From: Candidatus Omnitrophota bacterium
GTDB taxonomy: Bacteria > Omnitrophota > Koll11 > Zapsychrales > Zapsychraceae
Assembly: GCA_023140095.1 (NCBI GenBank)
Contig: JAGLMJ010000048.1
Coordinates: forward strand, 1 to 8,216
Length of the DNA stretch: 8,216 nt
Direction: 5' to 3'
The notes below the pieces were generated by a model. The model did no database searches and was not told the DNA's origin. It saw nothing but the letters and a program-made list of their open reading frames with translations. Made by a program: the position numbers and the translations under genes. How positions within the stretch are numbered: position 1 is the stretch's first letter; each line of letters begins with the position of its first letter. This document shows, piece after piece, positions 1 to 5,669 of this stretch.

Positions 1-371
1 CCGAAAAGAACAAGCTTAGCGTGATCGTCGGCAACCGCATGGCGAACGCTAAGGGTATGCCTTTTGTACGTTACTGCACGAACCATTTTATGTCGCGGCT
101 CATTTCTTTGGCCTGCGGGCAATCGATCGTCGACACGCAGTGCGGTTACCGCTATATCCATTGCGATATTCTTAAGGCCATTGACCTGATCTCCCGGGAT
201 TTTGAAATTGAGACGGAGATCTTAATGAAGGCGTGTCAAAAAGGTTTTAAGGTCCGCAATGTCCCGATCAAGACGATCTATCGCAACGAAGAAAGCAAGA
301 TCAATCCCTTCAAAGACACCATCCGTTTTTTTACCTATTTTATTAAAGAGATCTGCTCTCGAAGAGGATAG
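1..371 (+). CDS. Glycosyltransferase family 2, polyprenol-phosphate type, C-terminal part (5' end cut by window edge)
   Basis: The reading frame is open from base 3 and ends with TAG at 369-371, leaving 122 visible residues; the N-terminal nucleotide-sugar-binding half lies outside the window. What is visible matches the second half of the dolichol/undecaprenyl-phosphate mannose or glucose synthase group of GT2: a GNRM...MP segment, the signature DTQCGYR (visible residues 44-50), then FEIETEILMKA followed by a VPIKTIYRNEESKI segment and a conserved RFF near the end. No transmembrane segment follows the catalytic domain, so this looks like the stand-alone soluble or membrane-peripheral form. 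By family it would move a sugar from a nucleotide donor to a lipid carrier at the inner face of the membrane, for glycan or lipid modification. Donor and acceptor cannot be read from the sequence. It ends 10 bases before pcm and is probably in the same transcript. Confidence 0.85.
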   Translation, partial: EKNKLSVIVGNRMANAKGMPFVRYCTNHFMSRLISLACGQSIVDTQCGYRYIHCDILKAIDLISRDFEIETEILMKACQKGFKVRNVPIKTIYRNEESKINPFKDTIRFFTYFIKEICSRRG

Positions 372-381
372 GACCAATTGT

Positions 382-1032
382 ATGGATTTGGCGCGGTTAA
401 GAAATAAAATGGTAGACGAGCAGATCGCCGCGCGCGGCATTACAGACGAGAGGCTGCTTAACGCCTTGCGTCGCGTTCCCCGGCACGAGTTCGTCCCGAA
501 AGAGGCGGAGGACCTGGCCTATCGCGACTGCCCGGTCCCGATCGGCGAGGGGCAGACGATCTCGCAGCCCTTTATGGTCGCTCTGATGACGCAATGCCTG
601 GACCTGAATAAGACCAAGCGGGTGCTGGAGGTCGGTACGGGCTCAGGTTACCAAACGGCTATTCTGGCGGAATTGTGTCAAGAGGTCTGCTCGATTGAAC
701 GTATTGGGGTCCTTGCGGAGTGCGCCAGGCAAAGATTGGTCAAGCTCAAGTACACAAACGTGAAGATCGTTCACGGGGACGGCAGTCTGGGAGGGGCAGA
801 AAGTCCTCAACTTTTTGACGCGGCCATCATCACGGCCGCCGCGCCTGCCCGGCTGGACCATTTCTTTGCGCAGCTAGCTTCCGACGGGAAAATGGTCGTC
901 CCGATCGGCGACCGCTTCAGCCAGACGCTGAAATTGTTCACGAAGTCCCGGGACGAGGGCATTATCGAAGAGTCGGTCTGCGGGTGCACGTTTGTCCCGC
1001 TGATCGGCGAATATGGATGGCCTCATTCTTAA
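382..1032 (+). CDS. pcm: Protein-L-isoaspartate O-methyltransferase
   Basis: The product is 216 residues, close to the roughly 208 of E. coli Pcm. It uses S-adenosylmethionine to methylate abnormal L-isoaspartyl residues in aged proteins, starting their repair. Visible landmarks in order: the N-terminal ALRRVPRHEFVP (residues 29-39), PIGEGQTISQPFMVALMT (53-70, the substrate-side signature of the family), SAM-binding motif I VLEVGTGSGYQTAIL (81-95), SIER (104-107, acidic residue of motif II), GDGSLG (132-137), FDAAIITAAAP (145-155) and MVVPIGD (171-177), ending with FVPLIGEYGW. The frame is open further upstream, but ATG at 382 gives the normal family length and lies just after the glycosyltransferase stop; purine-rich AGAGGA and AGGA lie ahead of it. 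ATG at 409 (residue 10) is a less likely alternative. All motifs look intact. Confidence 0.96.
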   Translation: MDLARLRNKMVDEQIAARGITDERLLNALRRVPRHEFVPKEAEDLAYRDCPVPIGEGQTISQPFMVALMTQCLDLNKTKRVLEVGTGSGYQTAILAELCQEVCSIERIGVLAECARQRLVKLKYTNVKIVHGDGSLGGAESPQLFDAAIITAAAPARLDHFFAQLASDGKMVVPIGDRFSQTLKLFTKSRDEGIIEESVCGCTFVPLIGEYGWPHS

Positions 1033-1045
1033 ACGGGATTCCCTT

Positions 1046-1753
1046 ATGGAAAAGAATTTATTTATCATAGGCATCACGCTTTCCCTTCTGGCTCATGCGG
1101 TGAGCCTCGTTTTATTATCATTACCCTATTCGGGAACCAGAGGATCATCCAAAGAGTTTAAGTCGATCGAGGTCACTTATCAGGACCTAAAATTGCAAGG
1201 GGAAGAGAACGGGAAGGCGTTATTTAAAGACCTGAAAGTCATTAAAGACCCGAAATCTTATGACGACCAAAAGCTAAGGGTCCTTGATAAAAAGAAGAAC
1301 ATGTTCTCGACGATCGGGGACCGCATCAAAGACATTTCTAAGCTGACCGGAAAATTACGGACAAGCCAGAAGAAGACCCATAAGATCACGACGCTGGATC
1401 TCGCGAAGAAGATCACGCTGCCGCCTTTAAGCACGGAGAAGATCACAAACCCGAAGTATTTAACGTACAACGACGATATGCGCGATACGATCAGCCGTAA
1501 TATCAAACAAAGGGCTTATGCTTACGTGAACCATCCGGATTTTGAGGCGGGGGAGGTTTATTTGACGTTTATGCTGGCCTCGGACGGGATGCTGAAAGGC
1601 GTAAAGATCATTGACGAAAAAACCTCGGCGAATGACTATCTGCGGGAGGTGGCTTTGCGAAGCATTAAAGAATCAAACCCGTTCCCGCCGTTCCCTGAAG
1701 GGTTTGACTATCCGGAGTTCACCTTTAACCTGTTAATATCATTCCAGAATTGA
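1046..1753 (+). CDS. TonB-like protein: N-terminal membrane anchor and TonB C-terminal domain
   Basis: This 235-residue protein has a short cytoplasmic start (MEKN), one hydrophobic segment (about residues 5-27), a long charged middle part (about 30-150, rich in Lys, Asp and Thr) and a C-terminal domain (about 152-235). The end has the TonB C-terminal pattern: GEVYLTFMLASDGMLKGVKI, then a helix with VALRSIKES, then NPFPPFPEGF and a final strand FTFNLLISF. In known TonB proteins this domain crosses the periplasm and passes energy from ExbB/ExbD to outer-membrane receptors. Here the linker lacks the long Pro-rich run usual in TonB, and no exbB or exbD is in the window. It could therefore be a TonB-domain protein with a structural or other envelope role. 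ATG 1046 is chosen because it is 13 bases after the pcm stop, leaves the hydrophobic anchor at the N-terminus and has GGGA upstream. An in-frame ATG at 1013 inside pcm would add 11 charged or mixed residues. Confidence 0.8.
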   Translation: MEKNLFIIGITLSLLAHAVSLVLLSLPYSGTRGSSKEFKSIEVTYQDLKLQGEENGKALFKDLKVIKDPKSYDDQKLRVLDKKKNMFSTIGDRIKDISKLTGKLRTSQKKTHKITTLDLAKKITLPPLSTEKITNPKYLTYNDDMRDTISRNIKQRAYAYVNHPDFEAGEVYLTFMLASDGMLKGVKIIDEKTSANDYLREVALRSIKESNPFPPFPEGFDYPEFTFNLLISFQN

Positions 1754-1790
1754 GCGTATTTCCGGCCGGATACCGAGGGGCTTTCAATAT

Positions 1791-1819
1791 TTGACAAGCC
1801 CTTGTGAAGATGATATTCT
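1791..1819 (+). promoter_or_regulatory. Sigma-70-type promoter with extended -10
   Basis: A consensus -35 box TTGACA (1791-1796) is separated by exactly 17 bp from TATTCT (1814-1819, 4 of 6 consensus bases). TG at 1811-1812 one base ahead of the -10 makes an extended -10 (TGnTATTCT). It sits in the longest intergenic gap of the window and would start RNA near 1826, about 48 bases before the DUF1844 gene. It probably drives that gene and the genes behind it. No transcript data are available here. Confidence 0.72.
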
Positions 1820-1873
1820 GAACAGTATTATTTAACCAATAAGAACTAATATTAAAGAAAGATGGTGGTTTAG

Positions 1874-2335
1874 ATGGACAAAAAGAAATATGTGGATGAA
1901 TCCTGGAAAGAAAATGCTTCTGAAGAAAAAGATAAACTGGCGGATACGGTGACACAGCAGGGCGCTTCTTGCGAAACATCCGGAGCCGGAACGGAAACAC
2001 AAACGCCCCCCGAATCTCACAAAGAAGAGTGCGGTTGCGGCGGTGAGCATGCCCAAGAAGTCGAGATCAATTTTCTTAACTACATAACGAGTTTAGGTTT
2101 TCAGGCGATGATCTTTATGGGGGAGATCCCTAATCCCGTGACCAATGAGACCGACAAGAATTTCATGCAGGCCAAATTCCTCATCGACACGATGTCGATG
2201 CTCAAGGAAAAAACAGCCGGGAATTTAGACGAACAGGAAAAGAACCTGCTGGAGAACTCGATCCATGAGCTTCAGATGAGGTACGTCCAGCATGTTCAGC
2301 AAGGGGCATCATCCGGAGGGGAACAAATCACTTGA
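1874..2335 (+). CDS. DUF1844 domain protein with acidic, Cys-containing N-terminal extension
   Basis: The product is 153 residues. Residues about 66-138 match the DUF1844 family: FLNYITSLGFQAMIFMGEIPNPVT followed by a helix with FLIDTMSMLKEKTAGNL and then a second helix ending in HELQMRYV. The family is short, mostly helical and of unknown function. The first 60 residues are hydrophilic and probably disordered, rich in Glu, Lys, Thr and Ser, and carry the cluster CGCGGEH at 53-59 plus C33, which might bind metal but could equally be incidental. There is no signal peptide or membrane helix, so a cytoplasmic location is likely. ATG 1874 is preceded by GGTGG at 1864-1868. It is the first gene after the promoter at 1791-1819 and its stop codon overlaps the start of the Trm112-like gene, so the two are probably translated together. 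Confidence 0.9.
   Translation: MDKKKYVDESWKENASEEKDKLADTVTQQGASCETSGAGTETQTPPESHKEECGCGGEHAQEVEINFLNYITSLGFQAMIFMGEIPNPVTNETDKNFMQAKFLIDTMSMLKEKTAGNLDEQEKNLLENSIHELQMRYVQHVQQGASSGGEQIT
2315..2321 (+). promoter_or_regulatory. Ribosome binding site for the TTG-started Trm112-like gene
   Basis: GGAGGGG lies inside the end of the DUF1844 coding region, 10 bases ahead of TTG 2332. It supports the TTG as a real start, since no ATG or GTG is available ahead of the first Cys pair in that frame. Confidence 0.65.
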
Positions 2336-2490
2336 TCGACAAAGAGCTCTTGGAAATATTGGCGTGCCCGGCGTGCACGGGCGATATTCAGTTGCAGGAG
2401 GAACAGATTGTTTGCACGCAATGCGGGCGGAAGTACCGAATCAAAGACGGCATCCCCATCATGCTGGTGGATGAGGCAGGGAAGGAATAA
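2332..2490 (+). CDS. Trm112 family (YcaR/UPF0434-like) zinc-ribbon protein
   Basis: This small gene of 52 codons plus stop starts with TTG in a TTGA overlap with the stop of the DUF1844 gene. The translation begins (M)IDKELLEILACPACTG, continues with a short beta-rich middle and IVCTQCGRKYRIKDGIPIML, and ends VDEAGKE. Four cysteines in two CxxC pairs (C12/C15 and C28/C31) form a zinc ribbon. The opening LLEILACPxC and the closing RIKDGIPIML are the hallmark of the bacterial Trm112-like family, of which E. coli YcaR (about 60 residues) is a member. In eukaryotes and archaea Trm112 is the activating subunit of several methyltransferases; the bacterial partner is not well established. The length, all four zinc ligands and the family ending are intact. 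Overlap with the upstream gene implies translational coupling. Confidence 0.92.
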   Translation: MIDKELLEILACPACTGDIQLQEEQIVCTQCGRKYRIKDGIPIMLVDEAGKE

Positions 2491-2519
2491 AACTAAACAG
2501 CAGGATCAAGGATTAGCAC

Positions 2520-2524
2520 GGAGG
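2520..2524 (+). promoter_or_regulatory. Ribosome binding site deciding the GTG start of aroQ
   Basis: A GGAGG core stands 5 bases ahead of GTG 2530. This spacing, and the fact that the conserved N-terminus of the protein ([13 protein letters not shown]) begins right there, fixes the GTG as the start. Confidence 0.85.
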
Positions 2525-2529
2525 TTAGT

Positions 2530-2970
2530 GTGAGTAAAATATTAGTGATCCATGGGCCGAATCTGAATCTCTTGGGGCAGCGCGAAAAAAACATTTACGG
2601 GCAAGCCACATTAGACGAGATCAACGGCCAGTTGATGAAGCTTGCCAAGGAGCGCGGGGTGACGCTCGAGGTCTTGCAGTCGAACCACGAAGGGGAGATT
2701 GTCGATGCGATCGGGAATGTTAAGGCCGGCTCAATAAGCGTGATTTTGATCAACCCGGCGGCCTACACGCACACCAGCGTCGCGATCCGCGACGCGATCG
2801 CGGCCGTGGACATCCCCGCCATCGAGGTGCATTTGTCCAATGTCTATTCCAGGGAAGATTTTCGCCATACTTCCCTTATTGCTCCCGTTTGCCACGGGCA
2901 GATCAGCGGATTCGGTGTCGAGAGTTATTTGCTTGGACTGCAAGCGACGATCCATTTGATCAAACAATAA
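2530..2970 (+). CDS. aroQ: Type II 3-dehydroquinate dehydratase
   Basis: The product is 146 residues, the normal length for the type II enzyme. It removes water from 3-dehydroquinate to give 3-dehydroshikimate, the third step of the shikimate pathway to aromatic amino acids, and is usually a cytosolic dodecamer. Motifs in order: [12 protein letters not shown] (8-19), IYG with the catalytic Tyr23, [11 protein letters not shown] (51-61), [17 protein letters not shown] (74-90), EVHLSN with catalytic His101 (99-104), and [22 protein letters not shown] (108-129). The flexible-lid Arg18, Asn75, His81 and Arg112 are also present. The only small departure is Ala77 where NPGAYTHTS is commonest. The gene starts with GTG, 39 bases after the Trm112-like gene, and is followed 43 bases later by a membrane protein. 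The order aroQ - (insert) - pepP - efp - accB - accC is a widespread bacterial cluster. Confidence 0.97.
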   Translation: MSKILVIHGPNLNLLGQREKNIYGQATLDEINGQLMKLAKERGVTLEVLQSNHEGEIVDAIGNVKAGSISVILINPAAYTHTSVAIRDAIAAVDIPAIEVHLSNVYSREDFRHTSLIAPVCHGQISGFGVESYLLGLQATIHLIKQ

Positions 2971-3013
2971 ACTTCCTTATGTGCTTAAAAGGGATGCGGG
3001 GCGCGACGTGTAA

Positions 3014-3598
3014 ATGACACATGATGTGAACATTGGTCTTGCTGTTTGGTTAAATATATTTTCTCGTCTGTTCGTCATGATGTTGATCAGCGTGGCCGTT
3101 ATTTCATACGCGCTTCTATTAGGGAAAAACACCAAAAAAGGACAGCCTCGGGGCGTGATCTTTTTCGGTGTTTTTCTTATTTTAGGGTCGATCCACAAGC
3201 TGTGGGGATTCATGGATTACGATTATTACCGGTTCATGTTCCAGCCACTTTCCGAGAAGGCGATCTATATTCGTTACGTCGGGTCCGTGACCCTGCGCTT
3301 TGTCGGTTTGATCGTCGCTACCGGCGTCTTATTACTCAATGATGTTTTCAGAAGATTCTTTATCGCGCTGTGCGTTCTGACGCTGTGCGCTCTTTACTTT
3401 AAGCATCCGTTCTCCGTCTTTGAAACGATTTCCAGATATACAGAACAGCAGTTTTTCCAAAAAACGGTGACCGGGGAGTTGACCTATCCGCTGCGCCCTT
3501 GGATCTCGATGATATTCAGCTATGCCGTTGATATCATTTTTTGTGGATCAGCGCTTTTTTATTTCACGAGGCCTAAAGTGAAAGAACAATTCCATTGA
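3014..3598 (+). CDS. Polytopic membrane protein of unknown function
   Basis: I do not recognise this 194-residue protein. It has about five hydrophobic helices: residues 12-37, 47-63, 90-108, 114-130 and 163-184. Between them are a short basic loop (KNTKKGQPR, 38-46), an aromatic stretch after helix 2 (WGFMDYDYYRFMF, 64-76) and a mixed loop at 131-162. The C-terminus (RPKVKEQFH) is basic, so by the positive-inside rule it should be cytoplasmic. I see no catalytic signature or signal-peptide cleavage site. ATG 3014 is the natural start; an upstream stop closes the frame six bases earlier, and the purine-rich region GCGGGG is rather distant, so initiation may be weak. Its TGA ends two bases ahead of the ATG of the peptidase gene, so it is read as part of the same operon. 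Confidence 0.75.
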   Translation: MTHDVNIGLAVWLNIFSRLFVMMLISVAVISYALLLGKNTKKGQPRGVIFFGVFLILGSIHKLWGFMDYDYYRFMFQPLSEKAIYIRYVGSVTLRFVGLIVATGVLLLNDVFRRFFIALCVLTLCALYFKHPFSVFETISRYTEQQFFQKTVTGELTYPLRPWISMIFSYAVDIIFCGSALFYFTRPKVKEQFH

Positions 3599-3600
3599 CC

Positions 3601-4659
3601 ATGAACGCGAAAATCAAACAACTCACCCGCGCCTTTCCTCGACGTAAGATCGACGCCTTTCTTGTCACGAAAGATATTAACATAACGTATTTGACCGGCT
3701 TTCCGGCTTGCGAGTCGTGGCTTCTTGCGGCCCCGCGCTGCGCGAGTTACATCACCGACTTCCGTTATGTCCATGAGGCGAGGGAAGGGCTCAAGGGCAA
3801 AGGGGTGCGTGTTAAGCGCTATACGGACTCGATCTATGCGACCCTCGCGGAGGCAATCGCCGCCGCGCGCATCAAGAGGATCGGCATCGACACGCGGCAC
3901 CTGAGCTTAGCCCAGTACCGGATGCTCGAGCGGCGAATCCCGAAGGGGGCGCGGCTCATCAAAGCCGATGACCTCGTCGAGGAGATGCGCGCCGTCAAAG
4001 ATAAAGGTGAGGTCAAGAAAGTCAAGAAGGCTCTCGCGATCCATAAACAGGCGCACCTGTTCCTTAAAAAGAATATTAAGCCTAATATCAAAGAGAGCGA
4101 GTTGCTTGTAAAGCTCGAGCGCTTTGTTAGGTCTAAGGGGGCACTCTTTGCGTTCGACCCGATCATCGCTTCGGGCCCGAATTCCTGCTACCCGCACGCG
4201 AAGGTTACAGGGCGCAAACTCCGTCGGGGAGAGATGCTTTTGATCGACATGGGCATCGACGTTAACGGCTACAAGTCCGACTTGACACGTATGTTCTTTT
4301 TAGGTAAAATATCCGCACTTGTCAGTCAGGTTCATGACTCTGTTTATGCGGCCCAGCGCGCTGCGATCCGTGAGATCAAGGCCGGTGTCCCCGCTTCAGA
4401 AATTGATGATCTGGCACGTAACTGTTTAAAAAAGAAAAGGTTAGCGAAATATTTCGGCCATGCCCTAGGGCATGGTGTAGGGCTCGAGGTTCATGAGAGT
4501 CCGCGATTAGCCCATAATGATTCTTCGGTCCTTAAGGAGGGAATGATCATCACCGTCGAGCCGGCGGTATATATTCCCGGGAAATTCGGTATCCGCATTG
4601 AAGATATGGTGCTGGTCAGGAAAAACGATTGTGAAATCCTAAGTGACGATATCCATTAA
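3601..4659 (+). CDS. pepP: Xaa-Pro aminopeptidase, M24B family
   Basis: The 352-residue product has a creatinase-type N-terminal domain (about 1-130, with NITYLTGF and a TDFRY segment) and a pita-bread catalytic domain (about 135-352). All five metal ligands of the M24 family are visible: Asp216 (LLIDMG), Asp227 (YKSDLTR), His291 (GHALGHGVG), Glu320 (TVEPAVYIPG) and Glu334 (IRIED). His199 in ASGPNSCYPHA and His298 in VHES complete the active site. Such enzymes remove N-terminal residues that precede proline, using two metal ions in the cytoplasm. The length fits the short form common next to efp. ATG 3601 is two bases after the previous stop; TTG 3595, overlapping that stop, is an alternative adding two residues. 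The end overlaps the efp start by 17 bases. The symbol follows the family; a dipeptidase (pepQ) role cannot be excluded. Confidence 0.93.
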   Translation: MNAKIKQLTRAFPRRKIDAFLVTKDINITYLTGFPACESWLLAAPRCASYITDFRYVHEAREGLKGKGVRVKRYTDSIYATLAEAIAAARIKRIGIDTRHLSLAQYRMLERRIPKGARLIKADDLVEEMRAVKDKGEVKKVKKALAIHKQAHLFLKKNIKPNIKESELLVKLERFVRSKGALFAFDPIIASGPNSCYPHAKVTGRKLRRGEMLLIDMGIDVNGYKSDLTRMFFLGKISALVSQVHDSVYAAQRAAIREIKAGVPASEIDDLARNCLKKKRLAKYFGHALGHGVGLEVHESPRLAHNDSSVLKEGMIITVEPAVYIPGKFGIRIEDMVLVRKNDCEILSDDIH

Positions 4660-5209
4660 CCAAATTTCATCCGGGACAGGTCTGCGTATTAACGGCCAGA
4701 TCTTTCTGGTGACAGATTACAGTCATGTCAAGCCGGGCAAGGGCAGCGCGTTTGTCCGGGTCAAACTGAAGAATATCAAGACGCAGCAGGTCCTGGAGAG
4801 GACGTTCAAGACCGCCGATAAGCTTGACGATGTTTTGCTGGAAGAAAGGAAGCTGCAAAACCTCTACCGCAGCGGCGATGGTTTCCATTTTATGGACACC
4901 ACGAGTTATGAAGAGAGGGTCCTCTCGGAAGAGGTCCTGGGCGATTGCGTTAAATTTCTTCAGGACCATCTTGAAGTAACGGGTATTTGCTACGGTGATG
5001 AGGTCCTCAAAATTGTCTTACCTATATTTATTATTTCCGAAATTACTCAAACAGAACCAGGCTTTAAGGGTGATTCGTCTCGAGCTGGAACGAAACCCGC
5101 AACCATTGATACCGGGATCATGATCCAAGTGCCGTTGTTTGTCAATATAGGGGATCGGATAAAGGTCGATACAAGAACTGGGTCCTATGTCGAAAGGGTA
5201 AGCAGATGA
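4643..5209 (+). CDS. efp: Translation elongation factor P
   Basis: This 188-residue protein matches E. coli EF-P in length and throughout. It binds between the ribosomal P and E sites and rescues ribosomes stalled at consecutive prolines. Three beta-barrel parts are visible: an N-terminal KOW-like domain (about 3-60), a middle OB domain (65-125) and a C-terminal OB domain (130-187) that holds the family signature region from KPATIDTGIMIQVPLFV to IGDRIKVDTRTG. The tip loop reads KPGKGSA, with Lys33 where E. coli has the modified Lys34, so a lysine-type modification is possible; the modifying enzyme is not in the window. The frame opens only after a stop at 4638-4640, and GTG 4643 is the first start. 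There is no clear Shine-Dalgarno sequence, which together with the 17-base overlap with the peptidase gene suggests coupled translation. Its TGA overlaps the accB ATG. Confidence 0.96.
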   Translation: MTISINQISSGTGLRINGQIFLVTDYSHVKPGKGSAFVRVKLKNIKTQQVLERTFKTADKLDDVLLEERKLQNLYRSGDGFHFMDTTSYEERVLSEEVLGDCVKFLQDHLEVTGICYGDEVLKIVLPIFIISEITQTEPGFKGDSSRAGTKPATIDTGIMIQVPLFVNIGDRIKVDTRTGSYVERVSR

Positions 5210-5658
5210 ATTTAAAAGAAATCCGAGAAATGATCAACCTCATGAACGAAAATGACCTGACGGAGATTGAGGTTGAGCGCGAAGGAACGAAGATCAAGAT
5301 CCGAAAAGGTTCTGCGGAGGTCATTGAATCTGTCCGCAAGCTTCCTGCCGGGTCGCATATTGAGGCCCACGCACCGTCGTCTGCAGGCGAAGAAGCTGCC
5401 CAGGCCGACAATTCTAACCGAAAAGAAATCAAATCTCCCATGGTCGGTACGTTTTACCGGTCCGCTTCGCCGGAAGCCTCGTCTTTTGTTGAAGTCGGCC
5501 AAGTGGTTGAAGTCGGCCAAGTGGTCTGTATTATTGAAGCCATGAAGTTAATGAATGAGATTAAGTCGGAAGTCAGGGGGAAGCTTATCGATGCCCCCGT
5601 TGACAATGCACAGCCTGTTGAGTTTGGACAAACACTCTTTACGGTCGAACCACTGTAA
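5206..5658 (+). CDS. accB: Biotin carboxyl carrier protein of acetyl-CoA carboxylase
   Basis: The 150-residue product begins with a helical acidic segment (about 1-35, LKEIREMINLMNENDLTEIEVE), has a short Ala/Ser/Glu-rich linker (about 45-72) and ends with a biotinyl domain (about 74-150). Key parts are IKSPMVGTFYRS (75-86), the protruding thumb region SPEASS (88-93) and the biotinylation motif EAMKLMNE with Lys114 as the biotin site. It carries the carboxyl group from AccC to the AccAD carboxyltransferase, the first committed step of fatty acid synthesis; accA and accD are not in this window. ATG 5206 overlaps the efp stop as ATGA. The stretch VEVGQVVEVGQVV (95-107) is coded by an exact 18-bp tandem repeat, yet the total length of this region equals that of E. 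coli BCCP. Confidence 0.96.
   Translation: MNLKEIREMINLMNENDLTEIEVEREGTKIKIRKGSAEVIESVRKLPAGSHIEAHAPSSAGEEAAQADNSNRKEIKSPMVGTFYRSASPEASSFVEVGQVVEVGQVVCIIEAMKLMNEIKSEVRGKLIDAPVDNAQPVEFGQTLFTVEPL
5488..5523 (+). repeat. Exact 18-bp tandem repeat in accB
   Basis: Two identical copies of GTTGAAGTCGGCCAAGTG lie head to tail (5488-5505 and 5506-5523), each coding for VEVGQV. They sit six residues ahead of the biotinylation motif. The reading frame is kept because the unit is six codons. Confidence 0.97.
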
Positions 5659-5669
5659 TTTTCTAACTT

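Noticed and set aside
259..381. Upstream extension of pcm by 41 residues
   Set aside because: The extra residues are the glycosyltransferase gene read in another frame, are Arg/Ser/Lys-rich and do not match the Pcm family; ATG 382 gives the normal length.
1771..1780. Palindrome TCCGGCCGGA after the TonB-like gene as a terminator
   Set aside because: It is only five base pairs without a loop and no T-run follows, so it cannot act as a normal intrinsic terminator.
3834..4197. Long open frames on the - strand opposite the peptidase gene
   Set aside because: They lie wholly against a gene with all its catalytic motifs, have low-complexity Arg/Ser/Leu-rich products and no ribosome binding site or family match; they follow from the GC-rich codon use of the + strand gene.
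3601..4659. Shift from GC-rich codons in the first two thirds of the peptidase gene to more AT-rich codons near its end, as a sign of recombination
   Set aside because: The shift is judged by eye, the protein motifs run through without a break and neighbouring efp has similar composition; it is too weak to claim a mosaic gene.
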